From CAKZYD01 sp039814715 (GTDB lineage Bacteria; Pseudomonadota; Alphaproteobacteria; Sphingomonadales; CAKZYD01), in the NCBI GenBank assembly GCA_039814715.1, contig JBCCAR010000005.1, forward strand, positions 48,796 through 112,795: a stretch of 64,000 nucleotides of DNA, written 5' to 3'. The position numbers were made by a program, and so were the translations under genes. A model generated the notes under the pieces. It saw only the letters and a program-made list of their open reading frames with translations, ran no database searches and was not told the origin of the DNA. Of this stretch, positions 26,029 through 35,856 are shown piece by piece (the first letter of the stretch is position 1; every line of letters starts with the position of its first letter).

Positions 26029-27018
26029 ATGTCCACCCGCTATGACGTTGTTGGTATCGGCAACGCGATTATTGATGTCATTTCCCAATCAACGGATGCT
26101 TTTTTAGAAGAAGAAGGCATTGCCAAAGGCGGCATGACCCTGATTGACGCGCAGCGCGCTGACACGCTCTATGCCAGCATGGGCCCTGGGATAGAGACAT
26201 CGGGCGGATCAGCGGCGAACACGCTTGCTGGCTGCGCCGCGCTTGGGGTAAGCGGCGGCTTTATTGGCCGGGTCCGTGATGACCAATTGGGCGAGGTCTA
26301 CATGCATGATATTCGCGCAGTCGGCGTTGATTTTACCAATAGCCCCGCAACACAGGGCCTGCCCACTGCCCGGTGTCTCATCCTGGTGACGCCTGATGGG
26401 CAGCGCTCCATGAGCACTTTTTTAGGCGCGTCGACACAGCTGAGCGTTGACGATCTGGATGAAGACATGATCGCCAGCAGCGCCATCACCTATATGGAAG
26501 GCTATTTGTGGGACAAAGAGCCCGCAAAGGACGCCTTCTTGAAGGCGATGGAGATTGCCCGCGGCGCTGGCCGCAAAGTTTCACTGACGCTGTCTGATGC
26601 CTTTTGCGTCGACATGCACCGGGCGGAATTCCTCGACCTCATGAGCGGGAAAGTCGATATTCTCTTTGCCAATGAAGCGGAAATCATGTCGCTGTTTGAG
26701 ACCCAAAGTTTCGATGAGGCCGTTGACGCTGTGCGCGGCAAAGTCCCCATCGCCGCCATCACGCGCTCTGAAAAAGGGGCGCTTATTTTATCAGAGGGCG
26801 GGCAAGATGTGATCGCAGCTGAGCCGGTTGATAAAGTGATCGACACCACCGGCGCAGGCGATCAATTCGCCGCTGGCTTTTTAGCTGGTTTAGCGCAAGG
26901 CCGCAGCCCCGCCATTGCTGGGCGCATCGGCGCTGTTGCCGCGGCGGAGGTTATTTCTCACATCGGGCCGCGCCCGCAGGCAGATGTAAGCGCGCTGATC
27001 GCTAAGGCGCTGGGCTAG
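26029..27018 (+). CDS. Adenosine kinase (PfkB family)
   Basis: This 329-aa PfkB-type sugar kinase is closest to bacterial adenosine kinases. The N-terminus DVVGIGNAIIDV (residues 6-17), GGSAANTLAGCAALG (about 59-73) and the C-terminal signature DTTGAGDQFAAGFLAGL (about 270-286) with the catalytic Asp are intact. It would phosphorylate adenosine to AMP in purine salvage and in clearing adenosine from the methyl cycle. The DUF454 gene follows 11 bp downstream on the same strand, so the two may be an operon. Confidence 0.88.
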   Translation: MSTRYDVVGIGNAIIDVISQSTDAFLEEEGIAKGGMTLIDAQRADTLYASMGPGIETSGGSAANTLAGCAALGVSGGFIGRVRDDQLGEVYMHDIRAVGVDFTNSPATQGLPTARCLILVTPDGQRSMSTFLGASTQLSVDDLDEDMIASSAITYMEGYLWDKEPAKDAFLKAMEIARGAGRKVSLTLSDAFCVDMHRAEFLDLMSGKVDILFANEAEIMSLFETQSFDEAVDAVRGKVPIAAITRSEKGALILSEGGQDVIAAEPVDKVIDTTGAGDQFAAGFLAGLAQGRSPAIAGRIGAVAAAEVISHIGPRPQADVSALIAKALG

Positions 27019-27029
27019 CGCAGGCGGCT

Positions 27030-27410
27030 ATGCCCGCGCCTCAAGGCCCATGGCTGGCGCGGCTGGCATTTGCGATCATCGGGACGATCGCCTTGGCCTT
27101 GGGCATTGTTGGCGCTTTTGTGCCGCTGCTGCCGACAGTTCCCCTGGTGCTCTTAGCGGCAGCCTGCTTTGCCAAAGCCTCCACCCGGCTAGAAAACTGG
27201 CTGTTAAAGCACCCGCGCTTTGGGCCAGTGATCCTCGATTGGCGCGAGCGCGGCGCAATCTCCCGCAAAGGCAAGACAGCCGCGACACTGGGCATGGCGG
27301 TTGGGTTTGGCGTTTTCCTTTACACCGCCACCCCGCCACTCTGGCTGGCTGGCTTCATTGCTGCAATTTTCCTGCTCATCCTGGCCTATATACTGAGCCG
27401 GCCCAGTTAA
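27030..27410 (+). CDS. YbaN/DUF454 family membrane protein
   Basis: This 126-aa inner-membrane protein has the DUF454 pattern: GXXGXXLPLLPTXPFLLL-like ALGIVGAFVPLLPTVPLVLL (about residues 21-40), then AACFAKASTRLENWLLKHPRFG (about 43-64) and two C-terminal helices. Function unknown in the family. It follows the adenosine kinase by 11 bp. Complete. Confidence 0.85.
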   Translation: MPAPQGPWLARLAFAIIGTIALALGIVGAFVPLLPTVPLVLLAAACFAKASTRLENWLLKHPRFGPVILDWRERGAISRKGKTAATLGMAVGFGVFLYTATPPLWLAGFIAAIFLLILAYILSRPS

Positions 27411-27473
27411 GGCCCAGACCTGCAATCAAAGCTTCGCTTGAAACTGCCATATTTGTGCGGTTGGATAAGGCGT

Positions 27474-29000
27474 ATGGGCTCAACCGACACGTTAAAACGC
27501 GCAGCGCGCATAGTCTTCGCGCTTATCATAGTGACCGCTACACCCATCTCGGCCAGCGCGAAGACCTGGCGTGTGGCAGAGACGGAGAGTTTCAGAGTCT
27601 ATTCAGCAGGGCCAGAGAAAAAGCTAAAGCAGCTCACAATCAAGCTACAGCAATTTGACCAGCTTTTGCGGCTCATGACCGATCTAAAAGCAGACCCACC
27701 GCCTGATAAGTTCGACATCTATTTGGTTAAGAAAAGCGCCGACATAAGGCGCTTTACATCGCTGGGGAAAAACGTCGCTGGCTTTTATAGGGCAACACCG
27801 ACAGGAACGGCGGCCTTTGCACTTCGCTCCAATACGTCGTCAGGAGACACCTCAAAGACCTGGTCACTAACCTCCCAGCAGGTGCTGTTTCATGAATATG
27901 CGCACCACTTCATGCTGCGCTATTTCCCCTATCCCTATCCGCCTTGGTACGTGGAAGGCTTTGCAGAATATGTGTCGACCGCGCAATTTAAAGATGATGT
28001 TGTCCTGCTGGGCGACTATTCGCGCGGGCGCGGGTTTGCGGTCGCAGCCGGTCGCTGGCTACCAATGGAGACACTGCTATCGCCCACGCGGCCCGATTTG
28101 TCTGACAGTGAGACAGGCCTTTTTTACGCGCAAAGCTGGCTGTTAACGCACTATTTGCTGCGTGATCCAGAGCGCCAGGAAAAAATGCACGCCTTTCTTG
28201 CAAAGTTCTCAAGCGCAGAAACACTGGAAGCTGATTTCAAAGCTGCCTTCGATATGGACTTTAAACACCTGAAGAAAAACCTTCGCCGCTATATGAAAGG
28301 CCGTGATGGCGGCATGACCATGTCTGGGGTGGACCGCTCAAAGCTGCGTGATGTGACCGTCACTATATCAACACTCCCGCCCAGCGCAGAGGATGTTCTT
28401 CTCATACAAGCGAAACTCAATCTGGGCATTGATACTGGGTATAAAGACGAGGTCCTGGGCGCGCTGGAGACGGCTATCAAGGAGCATGAGGATGATTTGC
28501 TGGCCCAGCGCACCTGGGCCCAAGCGCAAATCGCCTTTGGCAAGACGCACGCAGGCCGGGCCCGCCTGAAGGCACTCGCGCAGCGACATCCCGGTGACGC
28601 ACAGATACGGTTTCACATAGGGTTTTCTCACTTTGTCGATGGCACGAACGCGGACCCCGGCAGCCCGGCCATGGCGGAAGCTTTCAAACAAGCAAAACGC
28701 TATTTTGCTAAGGCCTATCAACGGGACGCAGCGCATTATCCCACACTTTACTACTATTACAGCACCTTGCCTCAGCCGGTATCGCCTAACGAGCGCCGCA
28801 CCCTTGAAGAGGCCGCTTTTTTAGCGCCCCAGGTGGACGAAATCCGCTTGAAGCTGGCGCAGATGTGGGCCTATGAGGGCGATGACGCCGATCGCGCAGC
28901 AGCGCGCAAAATCTTGCAAATTCTTTCAAACGATCCCCATGGTGGCCCCGTGGCGTTTGCAGCGCGCAAGGTCTTAAACGACTTAAAAGCCATGCAATAA
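27474..29000 (+). CDS. Secreted gluzincin-like (DUF1570-type) protein with TPR-like C-terminus
   Basis: This 508-aa protein has a signal peptide (MGSTDTLKRAARIVFALIIV to SASA/KTW). A zinc-protease motif HEYAHH (about residue 141) is followed by WYVEGFAEY (about 159), which supplies the third glutamate ligand of a gluzincin such as those in DUF1570. The C-terminal half is helical with TPR-like repeats (ALETAIKEHEDDLLAQRTWA, then RARLKALAQRHPGDAQIRFH). I chose the ATG at 27474, which follows an AAGG ribosome site, over a TTG at 27438. It may be a periplasmic or exported peptidase; substrate unknown. Free-standing, with no obvious partner. Confidence 0.65.
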   Translation: MGSTDTLKRAARIVFALIIVTATPISASAKTWRVAETESFRVYSAGPEKKLKQLTIKLQQFDQLLRLMTDLKADPPPDKFDIYLVKKSADIRRFTSLGKNVAGFYRATPTGTAAFALRSNTSSGDTSKTWSLTSQQVLFHEYAHHFMLRYFPYPYPPWYVEGFAEYVSTAQFKDDVVLLGDYSRGRGFAVAAGRWLPMETLLSPTRPDLSDSETGLFYAQSWLLTHYLLRDPERQEKMHAFLAKFSSAETLEADFKAAFDMDFKHLKKNLRRYMKGRDGGMTMSGVDRSKLRDVTVTISTLPPSAEDVLLIQAKLNLGIDTGYKDEVLGALETAIKEHEDDLLAQRTWAQAQIAFGKTHAGRARLKALAQRHPGDAQIRFHIGFSHFVDGTNADPGSPAMAEAFKQAKRYFAKAYQRDAAHYPTLYYYYSTLPQPVSPNERRTLEEAAFLAPQVDEIRLKLAQMWAYEGDDADRAAARKILQILSNDPHGGPVAFAARKVLNDLKAMQ

Positions 29001-29209
29001 AGACCGCTTGCCGTGGCCTTTCAACCACAGTGCCCAAGGCGATTTCGCGAATTCACAAGTCGTTAACACTTGGTCGTTGACTCCCTTTCACCCCGGCTTT
29101 ACCCGTCGATTTGGGGTGACCTGCGTGACTAAAATGCGGGCATAATAAAACAAAAAGCTTCCGAAAACTTTCGGGCGGAAACAGCTGAGATAAAGGAGGC
29201 CGATCGGCC

Positions 29210-31429
29210 ATGCGCGCAACTTTCAAGACATGCGTTAGTGTATTTGCCATGTCAGCAGCATTTGCAGGGGCAAACGCTGCGCAGGCACAAGATTTTACAG
29301 GACTTGAAGAGATTTTCGTCACGGCGCAGCGCCGCACTGAAAATCTGCAAGAAGTGCCGATCACGGTGAATACGCTCAAGGGCGAGCGTATGCGCGACTT
29401 GTTCGTATCTGGGGAAGATATCCGCGCTTTATCTGCGCGCATCCCCTCTTTGAACATTGAATCCTCCAATGGCCGTGTGGCGCCCCGCTTTTATATCCGC
29501 GGCCTCGGCAATACCGACTTTGATCTAGCAGCCTCGCAGCCCGTCTCCGTGATCGTGGATGATGTTGTGCTTGAAAATGTCGTGCTGAAATCGACCCCAA
29601 TTTTTGACGTGGACCGCGTCGAGGTCCTTAAAGGCCCGCAGGGTACGCTGTTTGGCCGCAACACACCGGCTGGTATCGTCAAATTCACCACCCGGCGACC
29701 GACATTTGAAAATGAAGGCTACGGCTCGCTCTCCTACGGCAACCGCAACACTGTGACAGCTGAGGGCGCCTTCTCCGGACCACTCGTGGAAGATAAGGTA
29801 GCCCTGCGCGTGTCTGGGCTTGTGCAGCGCCGCGACAATTATATCGATAACGCAACGACAGGCGAAGACAACGCGCTTGGCGGCTTCCGCGAATTCGCGA
29901 CCCGCATCCAGCTTTTACTCAAGCCGACAGAGAACCTAGAGGCGCTGGCACGCTTTCATTACCGAGACCTTGAAGGCACCTCTGCGATCTTCCGGGCGAA
30001 TATTTACAGCCCAGGCTCAAATGATCTGAATGAGAACTTTGATCGGGATACAGTCTTCTTTGACGGCGGTGTTGAAGATGGCGTCAGCAATCCGCAGGCC
30101 TATTCCGGATGGGGTTCAAACTTAGAACTTTCATACGATTTTGGCGGCATCACTTTGACGTCCATAACGGCCTTTGAAACGACAGACGGTTTCAGCCGAG
30201 GCGACATCGATGGCGGCACGATTGATTTTTCAGGCGAAATGCCCGTGTCCAACCCTGGATTTATTCCCTTCCCGAGTGACACCCGCGATGATGTCGATGA
30301 CCTTGACCAGTTCACCCAAGAACTGCGCCTAGCCAGCGATGACGATCAGGCGCTGACCTGGCAGGTTGGTTTCTTCTACTTCGACAGTGACCTTCAGGTG
30401 ACCACGGATCCAGGATTTCAACCAGCGTCGACCGTGCGTCAGACGAATGAAAGCTGGGCGGTGTTCGGACAGGTCGCGTACGATATAACGGACGATCTTA
30501 CCGCTACGGCCGGTATCCGCTATACTGAAGACGACAAAGAGCTCGAAGCGCTTGCTGCAAACTATGTGGTAGCACCTATCTCCGTTGGGGATGAGAAAGT
30601 GACATGGGATGTTGCATTGAATTATCAAATCACAGAAACCGTTAACCTCTATACGCGCATTGCAAGAGGTTTCCGTGCCCCTTCAATTCAAGGTCGCGAT
30701 ATCGCTTTTGGAAATGACTTTAACCCAGCACAACCCACATCAGCCACCTCTGAGACTGTTATGTCATACGAAGCTGGTGCCAAAACCGAGCTGTTTGATA
30801 ATCGCCTACGGTTGAACGTTGCAGCGTTTTATTACAAGGTCAAAGGTCTGCAGCTGACCGCGGCGGGCGGAGAAGGCAACTTTATTCGTCTGCTGAACTC
30901 CGAAGAGGGTGTGGGCTATGGTATCGAAGCGGATGCTACCTTCTTCATCACAGAGTATCTGAGCGGTACGCTGGGATTTGCTTGGAATGAAACTGAACTC
31001 AATGATGAAGACCTGGCCGTTGGCATCTGTGCGCAGTGTACGGTAACAAACCCGTTGAATGCCGATGGGCGAGCCTTAATCGACGGGAATTCTTTCCCGC
31101 AGGCGCCGGATTATACGCTCTATGCCACGCTGAACTATGAACAGCCCATTAGCGACGATGGCAGCGTCTTCTTCCAGACAGATTGGTTCTTGCAGGGACG
31201 CACACGCTTCCCACTCTACGAATCGCTTGAGTTTTTCTCCAAAAACACCTTCGAAGGCGGCCTAAAGGCTGGCTATCGGCACCAAGATGGCAAATATGAG
31301 TTTGCCGTTTTCGCGCGCAACGTGACAAACGAGAACAACCCCAAAGGCGCAATTGACTTCAACAACCTGACCGGCTTTGTAAACGAGCCGCGCACCTTTG
31401 GCGTTCAGTTCCGAGCGAACTTTAACTAA
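29210..31429 (+). CDS. TonB-dependent outer-membrane receptor
   Basis: This 739-aa receptor takes up an unknown large substrate across the outer membrane. It has a signal peptide (MRATFKTCVSVFAMSAAFAGANAAQAQ) and the TonB-box-like EEIFVTAQRRTENLQEVPI (about residues 32-50). The plug domain has VLKGPQGTLFGRNTPAG (about 138-154), and the long beta barrel ends in FGVQFRANFN. An AAAGGAGG ribosome site precedes the ATG and a good terminator follows the stop. No Fur box is apparent upstream, and no transport partners flank it. It is the sphingomonad/hyphomonad-type broad receptor class; iron, carbohydrate or another ligand cannot be told. Confidence 0.92.
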   Translation: MRATFKTCVSVFAMSAAFAGANAAQAQDFTGLEEIFVTAQRRTENLQEVPITVNTLKGERMRDLFVSGEDIRALSARIPSLNIESSNGRVAPRFYIRGLGNTDFDLAASQPVSVIVDDVVLENVVLKSTPIFDVDRVEVLKGPQGTLFGRNTPAGIVKFTTRRPTFENEGYGSLSYGNRNTVTAEGAFSGPLVEDKVALRVSGLVQRRDNYIDNATTGEDNALGGFREFATRIQLLLKPTENLEALARFHYRDLEGTSAIFRANIYSPGSNDLNENFDRDTVFFDGGVEDGVSNPQAYSGWGSNLELSYDFGGITLTSITAFETTDGFSRGDIDGGTIDFSGEMPVSNPGFIPFPSDTRDDVDDLDQFTQELRLASDDDQALTWQVGFFYFDSDLQVTTDPGFQPASTVRQTNESWAVFGQVAYDITDDLTATAGIRYTEDDKELEALAANYVVAPISVGDEKVTWDVALNYQITETVNLYTRIARGFRAPSIQGRDIAFGNDFNPAQPTSATSETVMSYEAGAKTELFDNRLRLNVAAFYYKVKGLQLTAAGGEGNFIRLLNSEEGVGYGIEADATFFITEYLSGTLGFAWNETELNDEDLAVGICAQCTVTNPLNADGRALIDGNSFPQAPDYTLYATLNYEQPISDDGSVFFQTDWFLQGRTRFPLYESLEFFSKNTFEGGLKAGYRHQDGKYEFAVFARNVTNENNPKGAIDFNNLTGFVNEPRTFGVQFRANFN

Positions 31430-31462
31430 CAACGAGCTTCCATCCTGGGGAGGATGTTAGAG

Positions 31463-31505
31463 CCCCGGGCGTTTCTTTTTTAAGGGGCGTCCGGGGTTTT
31501 TCTTT
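31463..31505 (+). terminator. Rho-independent terminator after the TonB receptor gene
   Basis: CCCCGGGCG (31463-31471) pairs with CGTCCGGGG (31488-31496), nine pairs with one G-T, followed by TTTTTCTTT. It lies 34 bp after the receptor stop and also just before the convergent glpD stop, so it may serve both. Confidence 0.8.
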
Positions 31506-31515
31506 ATGGTGAACG

Positions 31516-33039
31516 TTAAGCAGGCGCTGGCGGATTTGCGTCAAACCAGCCTTTCACGGCTTGCTGTTCTTCCTCAGACAAAATCAGATAGAGTTTGGAG
31601 CGGCGGTTGAGCGCATCTTCCGCCGTGCGCGCCCATTCCACATCGCGCATATAAATCAGCTCTGCTTCATAGAGTTCGCCGCCAAAGGCAGTGCCAAGAT
31701 CTTCGCGGTTCACCGCATTGCCAAGCACTTTGGGCAAACGAAAGCCATAAGCCGAGATCATGCGCTCGCGCGCCGCTTCTGGCAGGAAGCCATATCGTGA
31801 GCGCATCTCTATGCGAAAACCGGCCATGCCAGCATAGCCCGTGCGCCCGCCTGGCAGGGGCGCCTCGCGCGTCCAAGACGGTCCCATTTCTGGCAGGTGT
31901 TTTTTCAAAGTCTGCATCGCGTCCAGCGCCAGCTTTCGGTAGGTGGTGAGCTTGCCGCCATAGACGGAGAGCAGCGGCGCTTCGCCTTCGCCGCCTTGTA
32001 AATCAAAGGCGTAGTCGCGGGTGACTTTGGCCGCTGTGTCTTTACTCAGATCATCAAACAGTGGCCGCACGCCGGAATAGGTGGAGACCACATCATCGGG
32101 CGTGACTGGGCGCTTAAAATATTGTGACACTGCATTGAGGAGATAGGTTGTCTCTTCCTCCGATATGGCTGCATCAGAGGGGTCGCCCTCGTAAGGCTCG
32201 TCGGTTGTACCGATCAGTGTGAGATCGCGGCCATAGGGAATGGCGAAAACAACGCGCTTATCTTTGTGCTGAAAGATATAGGCCTTCTCATGATCGAATA
32301 GGCTTTTGGTAAAGATGTGCGAGCCTTTGACGAGCCGTAGACCCTTGGCCGGTTCTGCGCCTTCAATCGTATCAAACAAGGATGTCACCCACGGCCCAGC
32401 CGCATTGACGATGGCGCGCGCGGCGATGCTTTGTTTTTGGCGGCCTTGGGCAATTTCGATATGCCACAGTCCATCTTCCCGGCGCGCGCTTTTAAAGGTG
32501 GTGCGGGTTAAAATATCGGCGCCGTGTTCGGCTGCGTCTTGCGCATTGACCACCACCAAGCGGGCATCATCGGCGCGGCAGTCGGAATATTCAAACCCGC
32601 GCGCGAATTCGGCTTTAAGCGGCATGCCGTATATGCCGGTTTTTAAATCGACTTTACGTGTCGGGGGCAGCAAGCGCCGGCCGCCCAGCGTATCATAGAG
32701 ATAAAGCCCAAGGCGCAGCAGCCAGGCAGGCCTGAGGCCTTTATGGTGGGGCAAAATAAAGCGTAAGGGCTCAATCAAGTGCGGCGCTGCATTAAGCAAG
32801 ATTTCCCGCTCTACCAGGCTTTCGCGCACCAGCTTAAATTCATACTGCTCAAGATAACGCAAACCGCCATGAATGAGCTTGGTGGACCAAGAGGATGTTG
32901 CGCTCGCAAGGTCGTTCATTTCGACAAGGCAGGTCTTCAAGCCGCGGCCGGCGCTATCGCGGGCGATGCCGACACCGTTGATCCCGCCGCCGATCACCAA
33001 GACATCATATGTCTGGTTACTCGCTTTTCCCTGGGTCAT
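31516..33039 (-). CDS. glpD: Glycerol-3-phosphate dehydrogenase (respiratory, FAD)
   Basis: This 507-aa membrane-associated flavoenzyme oxidises glycerol-3-phosphate to dihydroxyacetone phosphate and feeds electrons to quinone. The FAD motif is VLVIGGGINGVGIARDSAGR (residues 11-30). LVEMNDLASATSSWSTKLIH (about 38-57), VNAAGPW and VYGGKLTTYR are typical GlpD blocks. The C-terminal domain (about 390-507) is present. No glpR, glpF or glpK is adjacent. It is divergent from cysNC across a 255-bp gap, in which I saw no RNA gene. Confidence 0.96.
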   Translation of the reverse strand: MTQGKASNQTYDVLVIGGGINGVGIARDSAGRGLKTCLVEMNDLASATSSWSTKLIHGGLRYLEQYEFKLVRESLVEREILLNAAPHLIEPLRFILPHHKGLRPAWLLRLGLYLYDTLGGRRLLPPTRKVDLKTGIYGMPLKAEFARGFEYSDCRADDARLVVVNAQDAAEHGADILTRTTFKSARREDGLWHIEIAQGRQKQSIAARAIVNAAGPWVTSLFDTIEGAEPAKGLRLVKGSHIFTKSLFDHEKAYIFQHKDKRVVFAIPYGRDLTLIGTTDEPYEGDPSDAAISEEETTYLLNAVSQYFKRPVTPDDVVSTYSGVRPLFDDLSKDTAAKVTRDYAFDLQGGEGEAPLLSVYGGKLTTYRKLALDAMQTLKKHLPEMGPSWTREAPLPGGRTGYAGMAGFRIEMRSRYGFLPEAARERMISAYGFRLPKVLGNAVNREDLGTAFGGELYEAELIYMRDVEWARTAEDALNRRSKLYLILSEEEQQAVKGWFDANPPAPA

Positions 33040-33294
33040 CTCTGCTCAGCCCCCTGCCCTTGCTGATCTATGTCTTTGTTTCAAAACGATGCGATGTTAT
33101 CCGCTCATTAGGAATTTTTGCGTTAAAGCCCCTGACGAAACACACTGTATAGCGTACATACCGCAGTGCAATAGACCAGCCGCATTAAGAACGGATCAAG
33201 CGCCCCATGTGTAAGCTCTCTGCATTTTGGCCCTTAGACCATAGCAGGTGCGTTCACGCAGCGCTGACCCAAGCAAGCAAAAGGTATTTCTAGC

Positions 33295-35205
33295 ATGGCT
33301 CATCAACAAGCCGCGATCGTAGAGGACACCGCAGCCTATCTTGAAGCGCATGAGCGCCGCTCGATGCTGCGCTTCATCACCTGCGGGTCTGTTGATGATG
33401 GAAAATCAACGCTGATTGGCCGTTTGCTCTACGATTCAAAAATGATCTTTACCGACCAAATGGAAGCGCTGGAACGCGATTCCAAAAAGGTCGGCACGCA
33501 AGGCGAGAATATCGATTTTGCACTGCTGGTGGATGGTCTGGCAGCAGAGCGCGAGCAAGGCATTACTATTGATGTCGCCTACCGCTTTTTCTCAACGGAA
33601 AAACGCAAATTCATTGTGGCTGATACACCCGGCCATGAACAATATACCCGCAACATGGCGACCGGCGCATCCACAGCGGATGTCGCGATCTTACTGATCG
33701 ATGCGCGCCGCGGCGTTTTGGTGCAAACGCGCCGCCATGCCTTTATCGTCTCCTCTCTGGGCATTAAAAACATCGTGCTTGCCGTCAACAAGATGGACCT
33801 CGTTGGCTATGAGCAAAGCGTTTACGACCGGATCGTTGCAGATTTTGCAGATTTCGCCAAAGACTTGGGCAGCAACTTAAACATTCAGCCAATCCCGATT
33901 TCAGCGCTCGCAGGCGATAACATCATCGCTGATGCTGGAAACACGCCCTGGTATACCGGGCCGCAGCTTCTACCCTTTCTGGAGGGGCTAGACGTGGCTG
34001 ACGAGCGCGCACACAGGGCCTTTCGTATGCCAGTACAGTGGGTCAATCGCCCCAATTTGAACTTCCGCGGCTTTTCTGGCCAAATTGCCTCTGGTGAGAT
34101 TAAGCCGGGTGACAGCATCAAGGTGATGCCCTCTGGCCGCGAATCAACAGTCAAAGACATTGTCACCATGGAAGGCAACCTACCCGTTGCTGGGCCCGGT
34201 CGGTCTGTCACCATTACGTTGGCCGATGAGATTGACTGTTCACGCGGCGATGTGATGTGCGCGGCAGGCAGCCCAGCCGAAGTTTCCGACCAGTTCCAAG
34301 CGCGGATTTTGTGGATGAGCGATCAGGCAATGCTGCCTGGGCGCAAATATTTCCTCAAAATTGGCGCTAAAACCGTCACCGCAACTGTCAATGCGCCCAA
34401 ACACAGCGTTGACGTGAACACCCTGGAAGAACGCCCAGCCAAAACGCTGGCACTCAATGAGATCGGCGTTTGCACGCTCTCGCTTGATCAACGCATCGCC
34501 TATGATGCCTATGACGACGCACGCGAAACCGGCGGTTTCATTCTCATTGACCGCATCACCAACGATACGGTGGGCATGGGGCTGATTGATTTTGCGCTGC
34601 GCCGCGCCTCCAACATTCATTGGCAAGCGCTAGATATTGATCGCAGCGTCCATGCCGATCAGAAGGGCCAGAAGGCAGCCGTCTTATGGTTCACGGGTCT
34701 CTCGGGATCAGGCAAATCGACCATCGCCAATGCGCTGCAGAAGAAGCTGGTGGCGCTAGGCCGCCATACTTATTTGCTTGATGGCGATAACGTGCGCCAC
34801 GGCCTCAACCGCGATTTGGGCTTTACCGATGCTGACCGCGTGGAAAACATCCGCCGGGTATCGGAAGTCTCGCGGCTAATGGCCGATGCAGGGCTCATCA
34901 CGCTGGTGAGCTTTATCTCACCCTTCCGTTCTGAACGGCGCATGGCGCGCAACATGATGGAAGACGGCGAGTTTATCGAAATCCACGTCGATACGCCGCT
35001 TGCTGTGGCGGAAGAGCGCGACGTGAAAGGCCTCTATAAAAAGGCGCGTAAAGGCGAGATCAAGAATTTCACTGGGATCGACAGCCCTTATGAGCCGCCG
35101 CAGACGCCCGAAATTAGCATCAACACCGTCGAGCAATCCCCCGAAGATGCTGCCGATGAAATCTTAGTTTGGCTGCGGGATAAAGGCTTCATCAACGAGG
35201 CGTAA
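33295..35205 (+). CDS. cysNC: Bifunctional sulfate adenylyltransferase subunit 1 / adenylylsulfate kinase
   Basis: This 636-aa fusion carries CysN (GTPase subunit of ATP sulfurylase) and CysC (APS kinase). The GTPase half has G1 GSVDDGKSTLIGR (about residues 31-43), G3 DTPGHEQY (about 108) and G4 NKMD (about 164), then elongation-factor-like beta barrels to about 440. The kinase half begins with the P-loop FTGLSGSGKSTIANALQ (about 466) and has DGDNVRHGLNRDLGF and KNFTGIDSPYEPP. Together they activate sulfate to PAPS. CysD, the catalytic partner normally encoded immediately upstream, is not in the 255 bp before this gene or anywhere in the window. Confidence 0.97.
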   Translation: MAHQQAAIVEDTAAYLEAHERRSMLRFITCGSVDDGKSTLIGRLLYDSKMIFTDQMEALERDSKKVGTQGENIDFALLVDGLAAEREQGITIDVAYRFFSTEKRKFIVADTPGHEQYTRNMATGASTADVAILLIDARRGVLVQTRRHAFIVSSLGIKNIVLAVNKMDLVGYEQSVYDRIVADFADFAKDLGSNLNIQPIPISALAGDNIIADAGNTPWYTGPQLLPFLEGLDVADERAHRAFRMPVQWVNRPNLNFRGFSGQIASGEIKPGDSIKVMPSGRESTVKDIVTMEGNLPVAGPGRSVTITLADEIDCSRGDVMCAAGSPAEVSDQFQARILWMSDQAMLPGRKYFLKIGAKTVTATVNAPKHSVDVNTLEERPAKTLALNEIGVCTLSLDQRIAYDAYDDARETGGFILIDRITNDTVGMGLIDFALRRASNIHWQALDIDRSVHADQKGQKAAVLWFTGLSGSGKSTIANALQKKLVALGRHTYLLDGDNVRHGLNRDLGFTDADRVENIRRVSEVSRLMADAGLITLVSFISPFRSERRMARNMMEDGEFIEIHVDTPLAVAEERDVKGLYKKARKGEIKNFTGIDSPYEPPQTPEISINTVEQSPEDAADEILVWLRDKGFINEA

Positions 35206-35213
35206 CCGGCTCT

Positions 35214-35780
35214 CTAGCTTTTGCCCGCCAGCTTATCGAGCTGGCGCTGCATGGCAGCCATCTGCGCGCGCATCGTTGCCATTTCATTGCCCGCTTCTTC
35301 GCTCGGCTGCTCAGCTTGGCCCATCCCGCCCGTCCACATCTTAGTGGCTTGATCAAACATAGCGAGGTTATTGCGGGTTAAGTCTTCTAGCGCGCTAAGG
35401 CCTGGATTTGCGCCCATACCGCCCGTCATCATCTGCCGCCATTTATCTTGCTGCGCTGCAAAAGCGGCCATGGACTGCTCCAAATAATGCGGCACCAACG
35501 TATCCATACCGCCGCCATAAAAAGCGATCAATTGGCGCAAAAAGGACAGCGGCAAAAGCGTTTCGCCCTTACTTTCTTCATCGACAATAATCTGCGTTAA
35601 AACGGAGCGCGTTAAGTCCTGGCCGGATTTTGCATCCACCACTTGAAAGTCACGCTCGTCTTTGACCATCTGCGCAAGGAAATCCAACGTCACATAGCTG
35701 GATGTCTCTGTGTTGTAGAGCCTGCGGTTGGCGTATTTTTTAATAATGACTGGCCCGTCTGATGCCGTTCGTTTTGCCAT
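35214..35780 (-). CDS. phaR: Polyhydroxyalkanoate synthesis repressor PhaR
   Basis: PhaR is a DNA-binding protein that senses PHA granules and represses phasin and other pha genes. From the ATG at 35778-35780 the protein is 188 aa. The N-terminal PHB/PHA accumulation regulator domain is clear: VIIKKYANRRLYNTETSSYV (about residues 11-30) followed by LTRSVLTQIIVDEESKG (about 55-71) and LIAFYGGGMDTLVPHYLEQS. The C-terminus has a short coiled coil (MRAQMAAMQRQLDKLAGK). The open frame extends upstream to 36044 but lacks family similarity and would cover the divergent small ORF. It is divergent from the 53-aa gene and the PhaC-like gene. Confidence 0.95.
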   Translation of the reverse strand: MAKRTASDGPVIIKKYANRRLYNTETSSYVTLDFLAQMVKDERDFQVVDAKSGQDLTRSVLTQIIVDEESKGETLLPLSFLRQLIAFYGGGMDTLVPHYLEQSMAAFAAQQDKWRQMMTGGMGANPGLSALEDLTRNNLAMFDQATKMWTGGMGQAEQPSEEAGNEMATMRAQMAAMQRQLDKLAGKS

Positions 35781-35856
35781 GGCTGGGCCCTTAATATCTG
35801 CTGGAAAGACTGCCGGATGCTTTTCACATCGTTGTGAACGCTTTAAGGTACCATAC

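Noticed and set aside
33040..33294. An RNA gene or cysD fragment between glpD and cysNC
   Set aside because: No coding frame with CysD motifs and no foldable RNA was seen; treated as a divergent promoter region.
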